From: Gamsiella multidivaricata
Lineage: Eukaryota; Mortierellomycota; Mortierellomycetes; Mortierellales; Mortierellaceae
Direction of reading: 5' to 3'
NCBI RefSeq assembly: GCF_025024155.1
Contig: NW_026251715.1
Span: 248,001 to 312,000, forward strand
DNA length: 64,000 nucleotides
The notes below the pieces were generated by a model. The model was given only the letters and a program-made list of their open reading frames with translations, ran no database searches and had not been told where the DNA came from. The translations under genes and the position numbers were made by a program. Positions 50,644 to 61,125 of the stretch are shown piece after piece; within the stretch, counting starts at the first letter, position 1, and every line of letters begins with the position of its first letter.

Positions 50644-53600
50644 ATGTCGGCTATTACAATCACGAAGGCCCTGATGGATGCAGAAAAGCAGCAACCTATC
50701 GGACAGCACTATCAACAACCTCGGTACCATCAGCAACCGCTTCTGAAAGAGCCGACTCAACCAGCTGAACTTGTATCGAAATCATCTCTATCCCTAGCGG
50801 CATCAACGCAGCACACGCAACAGGTGTCCACAAAGATCGCGCCAAAGCTAACCATCCCCCGGACAAAATCAATCCAGCCAACAGACTCGGCTACTTCCTC
50901 TACCGTATCGTCGCCGACCTCCTCTGCCTCCTCTTTTTCTGGCATGGATCAACACGATGCTGTCACCTTTAGCTTTAGCTCGCCTCTTTTCTACGACCAA
51001 AAACTCTATATTTACCACTCTCTTTTGAAGCTATATCAATTGCTGGCTCGGTGTACAGAGACGCATCCTGCCGTGCTCATGATCCTCCAGTATTCTATCG
51101 CGATCATCCATGGCCTCACAGTCTATATCCTCTCGGTCATCCTGTCGGTCGCACAGCTCATCATGATTGCATTTACGCTCGAAAACCTGGATTGGATCCA
51201 GTCTTATAAGCCATTGATGTGCGAGTGGGACAGACGTTTCCCAGGGTTCGTGTTCCCTGCCCTGGATATTGAATCAGAATCGGAGGGTGAAGATGCAGAG
51301 GATCCGTTGGTCCCCTTCCATGGCCACAAGGGTAAACTTTACTGGGCCTCCAAAACGATCTTGGCGACGGGCGGCGACCTGACTGATGGTGGATGCCAGT
51401 CAGAAGAAAACCAGAAGCGATTGGCAATCAAGCAGTCCATGAACTCGATCCTTCACAGACGACTCTCCAAGTACCAGCAATGGATCCCGATCATTTGGTC
51501 TGCAGAGGAGGGCAGCACTCCTGAGAAAGAAATAGAGATGGGCGATAATGGTGAATGTGTGTCCAGTCAGGATACGCAGGTCAGAACTATCTCCGAAGGT
51601 CCGAGGCCCTCCAAAAGCAAGCGCGTCACCTTTAATGAGCAGGTCCACGTCTTTGGTCGCGGGCGATCAAGCCAAGTTTCTCAGTCCGCTGTTTCTAGTC
51701 CCTCGCTATTAGCCCACAACGTCACTCAAGCTGCCACCAATCCTTCAACCGCAGGAGCTAAACAGGAGGATGGAACCAAGGTCGCCAAAGAATTAACCAT
51801 AAATGAAGCATCTGCGGCGGGTCTGCCAACCATCAAGGAGAATCCATCCACGCCATCACTGCCGTCCGTGGGCGGAGACGCGCCGGATGCCATGACCCAC
51901 GAAGAAACGGAGTACCAACAGAGCACGGCATCAGAAGATGTGAACGGCTCTGGCTCCTCATCTCCCTCGTTCCAGCCTGATTCTCGACAGACGGATATTT
52001 TACCTACTTCAAGTCCTGCCTCTCCACCGCGCTCGGGCGCATCTTTCCCCGCCAACTTGATTCCCGCCAGTCCTGTCAACCCTATTATTGTCAACGAACC
52101 GCAAGATCTCAAGCGATCGAGCTCCGTTCCACTCAAGATTCATTCGTTCCTGCATCGCCATCAAAACAGCAACACAAAACGTCGCTCGGCCACGTTCTCA
52201 GAACCAAGAACCGTTTCTCCGAACCCACGCGTGACCCCGTTGCAACTGACGGAGCCAACAGGATTATATGCCGCGTTACCTGCATCCTCTCCATCTCAGC
52301 TAGGACAGGAATCGGACACAGGTTTTCCAAAGAACCCATTGTCTTTTGGGACCCGAGCCAAGCGGTCGTTGTCTCTGGCGTTGCCCAGGCACGGCCACCA
52401 CAGCAATGCAGCAGGAACAGAGACAAGCGATAGCGACAATGCAAGTATAGATCGCCATGGATCGATCGGCAGGAAGAACCTCAATTTTATGTACCGGATC
52501 GTGCACCCCCAGAGATACAAGCGTGAGCTGGAGGATCAGCTATCTGAGCATGAGCGCCAGCGACTCTTGGCTTTGGCCCAACTCCAGCGCCAGTGTATCC
52601 TCGAAGCGGACAATCTGCCTACATCGTCAGATCCCGTTTGGTCCGACTCTTTAGCGGCCAACAGGAACAGGGATACTCAACTGTACGGCAATGCTTACTA
52701 CTATACCACGCAGGCCGAGTATATCGAGGGCCTGGGCGCACCCAATTCTATGATCTCGACATCGATTGGTACTTCGTTTCCGCATGAACTCCAGTCCAAG
52801 AAGAGCAAGAGTTTCTTGAAGCAGTCAAGGCCTGCATCGTACGATTTCGGAGACCAATCCAGGCCGTTCGCTGGCAATGGTTCTGAAAGCGAAATATTGA
52901 ATCAGAGCCGCACCCCTCACCATTTATCGTTCTTCAAACGGGATAGCAAGAAGATCGGTGCTGGAACCCAGGCGCATTCTCACAATTGTCTGCAGCAGCT
53001 GTTTTCGCATCCCGGCCACAAGCAGACCCAGTCGACGTCGTCTCTAATCAGCCCTCCTGGTGCCGCCTCTGCCGCTGCTACCGCTGCAGCTGCTACGAAC
53101 TCGAGTCCATCGCTTGAAGACGTTGGCAATGGTCACACCAGCCCGTCAATGCCCCCTTCCCCAGCCGCCGCTAGTGCACATCCTCTCCTCTCGCAAGGAC
53201 GATCGAGCCCACGGAACTTTACAAGCTTTACGGCCTTGGCCATGCCAGCCAACCCACCAGCGCATGTCACACTGCCACTGGCCTTGACGTCTCCGGGGAT
53301 GATCTGTCCTAGCTCTGCGGTGCTCACAAGTGATGATCCTGCATTGAAGCACACCACATTTGCAGCCTTTGGGTTCCCATCACCTAACCAGTCACCCGTC
53401 AATTCGGCGCCGGCATCACCTCGACATTCGACGAGCTCTATGCCCGTAGACATGCCAAGCAGTATCTGGGCCATGAATGATTTCCACAGGAATGTTATGC
53501 GCGGGGAGGAGACATTCAATATGGACCATATTTCTAGCGGGAAGATGGAGCGCATCCCACAGCAAGAATACCAGCATCAGCAGCAGGGGGAGGTTTCTTT

Positions 53601-53793
53601 GGAGGGTGATGCATTTAAGGATACTTCAATTTTGCAAGATACTGAATCGACAGAAGACAAAGCCGCTGCTGGGAATCACAACTTGGTGCAGGACACCCGT
53701 GACAGTACTGCTGCTGCTGCAAAATCATCAACCCCTCGAGGCTTGAACTTCATGCACAAACTGAGCTTGAAGAGGAAGCATAAGCAGCAGTAG
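50644..53793 (+). CDS. Large single-exon protein of unknown family with hydrophobic segment and PP1-docking-like motif
   Basis: One uninterrupted frame of 1049 residues in a window where most large genes have introns. I do not recognise a family. Residues 1-110 are Q/S/T-rich. Residues about 113-185 look folded: FYDQKLYIYHSLLKLYQLLA, then a hydrophobic stretch at 142-180 (VLMILQYSIAIIHGLTVYIL, SVILSVAQLIMIAF) long enough for a membrane hairpin. At 326-330 lies KRVTF, which fits the RVxF consensus by which regulators dock protein phosphatase 1. The remainder is S/P/T/A-rich and likely disordered, with a short helix-like block NFMYRIVHPQRYKRELEDQL, and it ends in a basic tail LNFMHKLSLKRKHKQQ. 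LNFM occurs before both basic blocks. A membrane-tethered phosphatase scaffold is one guess, unproven. The ATG follows a near ATG-free leader. Confidence 0.8.
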   Translation: MSAITITKALMDAEKQQPIGQHYQQPRYHQQPLLKEPTQPAELVSKSSLSLAASTQHTQQVSTKIAPKLTIPRTKSIQPTDSATSSTVSSPTSSASSFSGMDQHDAVTFSFSSPLFYDQKLYIYHSLLKLYQLLARCTETHPAVLMILQYSIAIIHGLTVYILSVILSVAQLIMIAFTLENLDWIQSYKPLMCEWDRRFPGFVFPALDIESESEGEDAEDPLVPFHGHKGKLYWASKTILATGGDLTDGGCQSEENQKRLAIKQSMNSILHRRLSKYQQWIPIIWSAEEGSTPEKEIEMGDNGECVSSQDTQVRTISEGPRPSKSKRVTFNEQVHVFGRGRSSQVSQSAVSSPSLLAHNVTQAATNPSTAGAKQEDGTKVAKELTINEASAAGLPTIKENPSTPSLPSVGGDAPDAMTHEETEYQQSTASEDVNGSGSSSPSFQPDSRQTDILPTSSPASPPRSGASFPANLIPASPVNPIIVNEPQDLKRSSSVPLKIHSFLHRHQNSNTKRRSATFSEPRTVSPNPRVTPLQLTEPTGLYAALPASSPSQLGQESDTGFPKNPLSFGTRAKRSLSLALPRHGHHSNAAGTETSDSDNASIDRHGSIGRKNLNFMYRIVHPQRYKRELEDQLSEHERQRLLALAQLQRQCILEADNLPTSSDPVWSDSLAANRNRDTQLYGNAYYYTTQAEYIEGLGAPNSMISTSIGTSFPHELQSKKSKSFLKQSRPASYDFGDQSRPFAGNGSESEILNQSRTPHHLSFFKRDSKKIGAGTQAHSHNCLQQLFSHPGHKQTQSTSSLISPPGAASAAATAAAATNSSPSLEDVGNGHTSPSMPPSPAAASAHPLLSQGRSSPRNFTSFTALAMPANPPAHVTLPLALTSPGMICPSSAVLTSDDPALKHTTFAAFGFPSPNQSPVNSAPASPRHSTSSMPVDMPSSIWAMNDFHRNVMRGEETFNMDHISSGKMERIPQQEYQHQQQGEVSLEGDAFKDTSILQDTESTEDKAAAGNHNLVQDTRDSTAAAAKSSTPRGLNFMHKLSLKRKHKQQ

Positions 53794-54245
53794 CAGTAGC
53801 AGCAGCAGCGCCAGTAACAGTTGGTCCTCAAGAGCTGTTCTCATTGTACATATATACCCGTAACCCTCCTTTTCTCTTATTCTTTCCATTCGCATATTTG
53901 TATTTTTTGCTTGCATCCCCTAGACTAGACCACCATCTTTTCTTTTTTTGTTATACAAACAACAATACTTTTTGTGTGCATATGAGCTTAGCGTTGCATT
54001 GATGACTATGGTCCCCCCATATGATGATCGTCAGGACACCAATGGGATATGTAATTGGCAGATTCCACTGTCGAATGAGATGGAGTCCAGTTTTCCACGC
54101 GTTGCATGGCTTTTGTGCAACAAAGAATTAAGACTTGTAAACATGAGCACGGGGCACAAACATGGAAATACAGCTTCGCCCAGTATCCATGGGCCTAAGT
54201 TTGTGCTTCTTTTTTTTTTTTTTTTTTACATAAATCCCGTGGAAT
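53794..54245. other. 3' flank of the large orphan gene
   Basis: 452 bp with CAG-rich sequence just after the stop codon (53785-53815) and a T run (54210-54228). No gene is supported. Confidence 0.4.
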
Positions 54246-54706
54246 ATGACCTTGCAGCCGAAGGCCTCTATCACCTCGCTCCTCAAGAGTCCCGCCTTCT
54301 TCATCATCTTCCGTGCCACGCACTCTATCTGCATCTATCTCGGCGCCCTCTTTGATATGTCGCCCTTCCCCCTCGGCGACGCTCCAGAGCCTTGGAAAGG
54401 CGGGATTTTAGATGGAACTGTGAGTCTCGTCGGCGCCGGTAATAATGGCGGAGGTACAGCGAAGGAGGCTAACGTGACTGATAAAACGAGTACTTAGCGT
54501 CGACGACGAGCTCCAAGGCTGCATCGGCGAAGACGGTGGCGGCGGCGGCAAAGGAGTCGAACAAAAGATTCTTTTGGTGGTCGACACATTTGTTTAAGGA
54601 GGCCGAGGATGGTCAAGAGGTGGTTAAGGTAGGTAGACAGGATCGCGCGAGTGAGGAGGAGGGAGGAAAGGAGGATGAACAGCATCGGTTTTGTGAGCAA
54701 GAATGA
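54246..54706 (+). CDS. Possible small two-exon gene, unknown function
   Basis: Tentative exons 54246-54438 and 54501-54706, joined by a 62-bp GT-AG intron that removes an in-frame stop; the product is about 132 residues. The first exon has the strong C-ending codon bias of real exons here (ATC ATC TTC, GGC GCC CTC) and encodes a hydrophobic segment, SPAFFIIFRATHSICIYLGA, then LFDMSPFPLGDAPEPWKGG. The second encodes A/S/K-rich sequence, a FFWWSTHLF block and a charged tail. An in-frame stop lies 12 bases before the ATG; an upstream exon joining at the CAG near 54261 is also possible. I do not recognise the family. It could equally be a gene remnant. Confidence 0.35.
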
Positions 54707-56188
54707 GTGTGTTCCGAGGAGCAGACATGTTCAGAGGAGACAGTAGCAGCAGCAGAAGTGCCAGGAAGGTATGAAGGACGATTTACGAAAGACAGGCCGT
54801 TGTTATTTTTTTTAGTGCACTATAGCTCTCTCACCAATGCTTTCTATATACTGTATTCCTCGAATGAACATAAGACTACTTTTTTTTTTTCGTCCAATAT
54901 GTTTATAAAAGGCACATCTTCTTTCGCTTTATCTTTCCTGTTCACGAAATGGCTGCTCATGTCCTGAGTCTTCACTAGTGTCCAGTGCTCCAACGCTTGA
55001 GTCTCCATGATAATATTCCGTGTATAAAATCCCTTGACGCAGCAATAACCTCTGCAAAAAGAGGATATATGGCAGCTGTCGTGTCCAGATGAACCGCAAG
55101 TCAATTCCGACGGAATAGAGACTACTACTGCGAATGACAGTGTTCCATGTATATCTTCTCTTCAACGAGGTATTCTGTAGACTAGCTGTATCCTTTGGCA
55201 TGTCCACACCCGCGGCTGAGCTGGATAACCCTACTGAAGGGTGTGCGTGTGAATAAGTGGATCAGGTTGCTGCACATGGTGGATGGTGATCCTTTTTTTT
55301 TTTCGAGGAAGAAGGACTGGGTTAGCATCAAACTCTGGAGAACTGCCCAGCTCTTCTGAAGGCTCTATACACGTGATATTGTGTATTTTGGCGAGATGTT
55401 GAATGGGTGTCTTTTCTGCTTGTCGGGATCGGTCAAGTTTCATACTCCTACTTCACATAGGCGATTCTCTGCTATTCGGTAGTCGCATAGTGTGTCATAG
55501 ATAGAGCCAGACTTGGGCCAGAAAGTCTGGTCTTTTGGTAGCGCAGTGTACCTGAAGAAGAGAAGAAGAGCACTGTCTTGACCGGGAGATAGAAAGGTTA
55601 TTTTGCAAAAGCTCCATCTTTTTGAAAGAGGAGTTCCAGCATGAATGGCTAATACCCCCACCCCAACTGCCTCACCCACATACGCTGTGACTTTAGATAT
55701 CTGTTCCCATCCGCTTTCAATTCGAACTGAAACCTCAAAAGTAAGTCCCACAGCGGTCTGTTCGTTCACATGGCCCATTTGGACAAGTTTGATCAGTAGC
55801 GAATGAAGTCACTGTCCTCCTGAACAGTATAAAAAAGAGACCTCTTCCTCCTCTCTTTTTCTTTTTCCTCATTAACGGTCGACCGTCCGAATCGAGGATT
55901 AGTTCCTTGAGCCACTCTGTGGGTCGGGCGGGAGTTCCAATGTGATCTTCAAGCACCAAGGATGCAGTGAAAGACACTCCCATGCAAAGCAGGAATAGGG
56001 TTTCCCTTCGATCCCTTGCATAGGAGAAAAGGTCGAGTATTCCTTTTCCTCGTCTGCAAAGACGAGAGCCTTGGCTCTTGGAGTGATCAGCGGTCTCCTT
56101 AACCTGATCCCAGAGGAGATTAAAGTGGCCACTTCTGTGGCCTACATCCCCGGCTTCATTATAAAAAAATAATAAAAAAATAAAAAAA

Positions 56189-56276
<88 letters not shown>

Positions 56277-56893
56277 AATAGTGCATGCAATGGTCATTCT
56301 AAATCGCCTTTATCGTGTTATTTGCCGATATGAATGAACAGAGTGCCAAGTGCCACCAATTTCATGTTCCTCAACCCTTCGCGACTGTGACTTCTCGATA
56401 ACCTTAAATATAGGTTGTGCTGTGCTTGCACCAACAGCAGCGCACGTACCACTTTAGCAATGGATAGCTTCCGCTCAAATTGGTAAACCAAGCATGGACA
56501 TGCTTGTGCAACGGTCGAGTATTCATTGCAGCGAACAAATCCTAAGGGCAGTCGAAATAATAATATCTCTATTTTTCATGAGGGATCATAAAGAACGCAC
56601 TGTCTGCGGCTCCAAAGAGTCGATAACAGCCGAACGGACGAGTGGCGAATGTACGGTTATCTCTGCGAATTGAATGAATGGTTGGCTGGTAGGGATAGTA
56701 ATACAATCCTCGTTCGACTTGACCACCAGCTTAACCAGTTGTATATCTATAGCGGCAGATGTCTGCTACCCCAACCTCGCAAACCCGAGAACCCATTCAT
56801 GTCAATATATCAGGACAGCGCACTGCGGTTTTTTTTTTTTTTCTTTCTTTTTTTATTGCATCTTTATTGACCTAGGTCATCTACTCCTTCACC
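54707..56893. other. Spacer with orphan minus-strand ORFs and (ACT)n array
   Basis: Minus-strand open frames of fairly coding-like composition lie at about 56157-55735, 55778-55440, 55443-55231 and 55207-54929. The first frame has no ATG near its start, the frames do not splice together cleanly, and a stop precedes the second. They may be a decayed or badly resolved gene. The (ACT)29 array at 56189-56275 lies directly upstream of them. 56280-56893 is otherwise empty to my eye. Confidence 0.3.
56189..56275. repeat. (ACT)29 trinucleotide array
   Basis: Eighty-seven bases of perfect ACT repeat, flanked by A-rich TAAAAAAAA sequence on one side and TTAATAG on the other. Confidence 0.95.
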
Positions 56894-59029
56894 CTACGTA
56901 AAGTCGAAGCGCTCGACCAGATCCTGGACACACTTCCATCCCTCTAGATTGTACCACTTGCGCCGAACAATGATTTGCACATGTGCCTCATGTTCAATAA
57001 ACACCCCAATCTTGGTCCAGTCCATATCTGTATGGTATCCTTCCGCCACAAGATGCGCCAAATCCAGCCTAGATTTCGATATAGCCGTCGCAGCTGCGGC
57101 TTTGGTACTAGAAGAACCCAGAATCGAAGGCAATGATGATGACGAAGAGCTGGGTGATTTCGTGGATCCGTCGACTGCTGGCCATTTCGGGTGCGATCGT
57201 CGCTTTTTATCCTTGCTGTGCTGACCGTGCTGACTGTCCTTACCATCCTCAATACCGGTATTCCCTCGACCCTCAGATGCCGGCGCTGGTTCTTCCGAGC
57301 CATCCTTGCCTGCTGTTTCGCCAACAGCCTCAACGTGACTGACTACCACAATTGGTGAGGGAGCATCTGCAATGCTCAGGAACTTGGCCTTTGTGGGGAC
57401 ATTCGGAAAGAGCAGCGCCATGGTGCTTGTCAGTGCAGACTGGTAAAAGGACTTCCTTGACGTTGGAGCGCCACCCTCTGGAGAGAAGAACTGGTTTATG
57501 TCGAAAGTGGGAATACCCATCATAGTTGAGGTCTCGAAACGCACGGCCATATCGTTCTCGATGTTCGCATACGAGGTCCGATCCTTGAACTGCTTCAGAA
57601 CCCGATGCGAGACTGAACCTGGACGTGCCATCGCCAGCAGCAAGGGTCCCGGGCCATGGTCAAGGGCGCACTCTGGTGGGCTTGTCGTGCTCTTGTCTAA
57701 AGCTGCTGTACTAGACGCCGTGTGCGCAGCGGTGGCTATCTCGCTGGAGGTGCCGTCCTTGGTGTGCTTGGACGATGACGACGACGACGACGACGTGGAG
57801 GAGGCCGAGCGTTTGTGTTTAGACGACCGGTCCTCAAGGGCCAAATCCTTGCCCGTCTGGCCAAGTACTCCGCGAGCCAGTGCGAATCCGAGGACCCAAG
57901 GATGTTCGAACCCCACTCCTAGCATCGGCGTCGCCAGAGTGATGAAATGAACGGGTTGAAGGGTCTTGAAGAATTCGCCCTTGGTCACGTCTTCGATGTA
58001 TCCGAGCGCATAAATGTTTATCAATCCGCCGAGGGAATGTCCGATGATGGAGATCCTAGAGAAGCCGCGAGGAAATTTTGATTTACCGTTCGATGATGTC
58101 GTCGCTGCAGGTGCCTCCGTTCCTGATCCTGCAGTGGGCTTGGATTTGGATAACGACTTGTTCTTGGCCACGGTCGACAACGACCGGTAGAGCTCCTGCC
58201 CGTGTTCTGTGTCGCAGTATCCTGTGAACTCCAGGATGTCCAGTGCTGCGCGCCGCCCTGCCATCTGGATGCCTTCCTCCGTGCCCGCATGGTTCGTGTC
58301 CGTCAGGAAAGTGACAGTCTTGCCGTGCTTGGCATTCTGGGCGTCAATCTGCTCCTTGATGTACAACATGTCCAGCCAGGCGCCGTGGACACCATGGGTT
58401 AAAATGACAAGGTGAAGTCCATCGTCATTATCCTGGGCCTCGTCTTTGTTGGCTCGATTGTCGGCTTTGGGAAAGGTTGGACCACAAATCGCTGCAGTGT
58501 CCTTATACTCGCACGAGAGAATATTCGGCAGCAGTAGATGAGGGCGCACCTCCTCGTCTGTCCCACTGGCCAAACTGTTGCTGCTGTTGCTGTCGGCTGC
58601 ACTGTCGTTCAGATCAGGAGTACTCTCTCGAGGGACCACAAAGACCTCGACTTTGATATCGATCCAATTGGGCTGGAGCACCATTTCAGACAAGATCTCG
58701 AGTTCCCATTCGTTGTTGCCCTCGTCGTTGTTGGTCTCGTCATGGTTCACATAAGCGTCCAGTCGAGAGACCTGCGCACACCCGATCGACGGGACCAATT
58801 CTGGAACAACAGGTGTCTTATCTGGGTTTCTGACCAACGCGATGGAGATCTTCCAGGGTCCTGAGCCGGGGGTGATGTTGCGGTAAACAGGGGAACTGTT
58901 GTGGACACGGAATTGAAGGGTTTTGATATTGTGAACCTGGGTCGGATGGACCTTGATGCGGTAGCGGACAATGCCTCCGACTGAGAGGGCAACCTTGTGG
59001 TGGATAGCCAGCAAAGGCTTATGTGTCAT
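56894..59029 (-). CDS. DUF676 serine esterase / lipase (ROG1-LPL1-like)
   Basis: Single exon, 711 residues from the ATG at 59029. An in-frame ATG at 59128 would add 33 residues of S/T/F-rich sequence without family look, so I prefer the inner one. The N-terminal 140 residues form a beta-rich region (VALSVGGIVRYRIKVHPTQV). The alpha/beta hydrolase starts with LHLVILTHGVHGAWLDM (oxyanion loop) and has the nucleophile elbow IIGHSLGGLINIYALGY with Ser at about residue 332. THFITLATPMLGVG-type sequence follows (HFITLATPMLGVGFEHPW). The C-terminal part retains a late GYHTDMDWTKIGVF block that probably supplies the His. S/D/K-rich inserts interrupt the domain. Yeast relatives (Rog1, Lpl1) are lipid-droplet lipases or phospholipases; substrate here is unknown. 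Confidence 0.88.
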   Translation of the reverse strand: MTHKPLLAIHHKVALSVGGIVRYRIKVHPTQVHNIKTLQFRVHNSSPVYRNITPGSGPWKISIALVRNPDKTPVVPELVPSIGCAQVSRLDAYVNHDETNNDEGNNEWELEILSEMVLQPNWIDIKVEVFVVPRESTPDLNDSAADSNSSNSLASGTDEEVRPHLLLPNILSCEYKDTAAICGPTFPKADNRANKDEAQDNDDGLHLVILTHGVHGAWLDMLYIKEQIDAQNAKHGKTVTFLTDTNHAGTEEGIQMAGRRAALDILEFTGYCDTEHGQELYRSLSTVAKNKSLSKSKPTAGSGTEAPAATTSSNGKSKFPRGFSRISIIGHSLGGLINIYALGYIEDVTKGEFFKTLQPVHFITLATPMLGVGFEHPWVLGFALARGVLGQTGKDLALEDRSSKHKRSASSTSSSSSSSSKHTKDGTSSEIATAAHTASSTAALDKSTTSPPECALDHGPGPLLLAMARPGSVSHRVLKQFKDRTSYANIENDMAVRFETSTMMGIPTFDINQFFSPEGGAPTSRKSFYQSALTSTMALLFPNVPTKAKFLSIADAPSPIVVVSHVEAVGETAGKDGSEEPAPASEGRGNTGIEDGKDSQHGQHSKDKKRRSHPKWPAVDGSTKSPSSSSSSLPSILGSSSTKAAAATAISKSRLDLAHLVAEGYHTDMDWTKIGVFIEHEAHVQIIVRRKWYNLEGWKCVQDLVERFDFT

Positions 59030-59340
59030 GGTGGAGGGAATGAACTGCGATGTTGGGAATGAGATGAATGAATGAGAAGAGGTAAGCGAGAGTGTGCAAG
59101 AAAGAGGAACGCACCAAACGTTGTCCAACTGCCTGCATGCAATCTACATGACGTCCGATATTGATGCGGGCTGAAATGTTAAGCCTATTTAGAGCCATGA
59201 ATGCCAAATGCAGAATCTCATGTCTACTTTCTGCATCCGATGTGGTATATACAGCTGGACGACAAGGTGGTGGATAATACTATTCTTAACTTTGAACTGT
59301 GTGGACTTCTCATGAAAAAAAAAAAGTGTATCTTTGTTCC
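59030..59340. promoter_or_regulatory. Lipase upstream / SIKE gene 3' flank
   Basis: 311 bp between same-strand genes; nothing specific visible. Confidence 0.4.
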
Positions 59341-60643
59341 CTAAGATGTTCTGCTAGCTTTGGAGAAACCCAAGTTCGTGTTGATGGTGATCTTGCCGCG
59401 GTGCCCCTTCTGCTTTATATCCCCATGTCCTGTCGCTGCATCATCCAGAGGTGGTGAGATCGAGTTGAATTGCTCCGTCGAATCCAACAGCCCGGGCGAT
59501 CTCAGTCCTGAGGAGGGCGATGTCGGTGTTGTCGTTGATGTGGACGAAAACGAAGACACGGATCGGGGCGAGGTGGGAACAGATGAGGCGAAAGATGATG
59601 CTGTTGTTGGAGAGTGGAAACCTGTGTAGACCGATAAGGGGACAGGTGCCTGAATCAAGAAACCCTGCTCTTGCTGCTGCTGAAGTTGCTGTCGCATCAT
59701 CAGCTGCCTTGGCGATAACGGCTCCTCAGCTGCAGCCATCTCATGGTCACTTTCGCCCGAGGCCATATTCCAGGAACCTGTGCTACCTGTGCTGGGGAAC
59801 GACACACGGTTGGAAACACGACGCACCTCATCGTCTTCTTCCTCGTGGTGGAAATGGATTCGTCCTGTTATGGCCCCATGACGCCCCTCAGCAACGCCCA
59901 ACATCTCGCGCAGGCCTCGGTTCTCGGCCTCGAGAGATTCAATCAACGACTCGGTCGTGTAGTACTCCTCGTGGATGGCCTTGCGAGCAACCGCACCCAA
60001 GTCGGAGATTCGCATGTGGAGCGCGGTATTTTCTTCCTGGAGCCTCATGGCAGCCTCGCCGCCTTGTTCAGCCATCTTGTAGGCCTCCTGCATCGATTCT
60101 TTCCTGCTTTGCGCCATCGCAAACTATCCAGGATCAATAGAATGCATCGGTTTGATGCCCCTGTTTAACATAACATGGCATGGCGTAGCATGATATGGTA
60201 TACGCTTGATGTCTTGCACAATGGAGAGCTTACGTTCTGCAGACGAAACTTGCCCATGATATACTCCATCCAGCGTTCATATTCGCGCAATTGATCCTGT
60301 AGCTGCTGGTTTTCCTCTCTTAGACGCTCGTTCGCTATCCTCAGCCTGTAATCGGCCAGATCTAACGTGCAGAGATGGATGTTTCCAAGGATATCCCGCA
60401 ATGTTAAGGACCATATCAAATGACCATGGACGTCTTGTACCATGTGGAGATCGACGTGCACTCACTATAGTCGCCATAGCCATAACCAGCAGCAACGATG
60501 GGTGCCTTGCCCGAGGTCTTCACTTGTAAATCGGCCAGCTGCTGCTTAAGCTCGAGGGTCACGTTCCTGTTGAAGATCAGCTGGGCTGTGAGCTCGTTGG
60601 TCAGCTTCCACAACTTTTGCATTTCGCTGTCGTCGACGGTCAT
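59341..60643 (-). CDS. SIKE/FGFR1OP2-family coiled-coil protein (STRIPAK component)
   Basis: Three exons on the minus strand: 60643-60466, 60361-60234 and 60123-59341, giving 362 residues. The start MTVDDSEMQKLWKLTNEL is chosen because it begins the first coiled coil and follows a stretch without coding look. Coiled-coil blocks match the SIKE family in order: ELTAQLIFNRNVTLELKQQL, RIANERLREENQQLQDQL, REYERWMEYIMGKFRLQN, then MRLQEENTALHMRISDLGAV, ARKAIHEEYYTTESL and ENRGLREMLGVAEG. The last 150 residues are S/T/P/Q-rich and disordered. In animals SIKE and FGFR1OP2, and in Sordaria SCI1, are part of the striatin-containing STRIPAK phosphatase-kinase complex that controls fusion and development. 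Function here is inferred from family only. Confidence 0.85.
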
Positions 60644-61125
60644 TGCGTTGAAAGGGAATGAGGTGCAAGGGCAACTGAGTTGGCAAAAGGAGGGTGAGGT
60701 GGAAGGTGAGGGCTTCCTCTGATGACCGTAGCTCGAATAAAAAAAAAAAAAAAAGGTCGACTGGGCAGTGTCGAATGAAGAAAGCGAAGTGGAGAATGAA
60801 GTGTGAAATGAGAAATGTAATCCGCAAAGACCATGTCGCCAAGGAATCAACTTGCACTCTGCACTGTCGAACGGTATGCGGACCATTGGAGCACGAAAAA
60901 GGGGCATGCATGTGCATCCTCGTGCAACCTCTCTGCAGGGGTCAGCTATCATGACAGCGACATGCGCGTCGCGACGCGATCGCCCTGGATGTCCAGCTCC
61001 TTCCAAACCACTATTTCTCTCCTACTTGGATAACAAGGACACTCGAATGTATATTTTTAGATAGTTTTATTATGTGCAAGATTGTTACAAGCCCAGATAG
61101 GCTTCTTCTAGGGGTACCAGGGTAT
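60644..61125. promoter_or_regulatory. SIKE gene upstream region
   Basis: 482 bp between the SIKE-family start and the eEF1B-gamma 3' end. A run at about 60739-60754 and GAAATGAGAAATG-type purine-rich sequence; no other feature. Confidence 0.4.
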
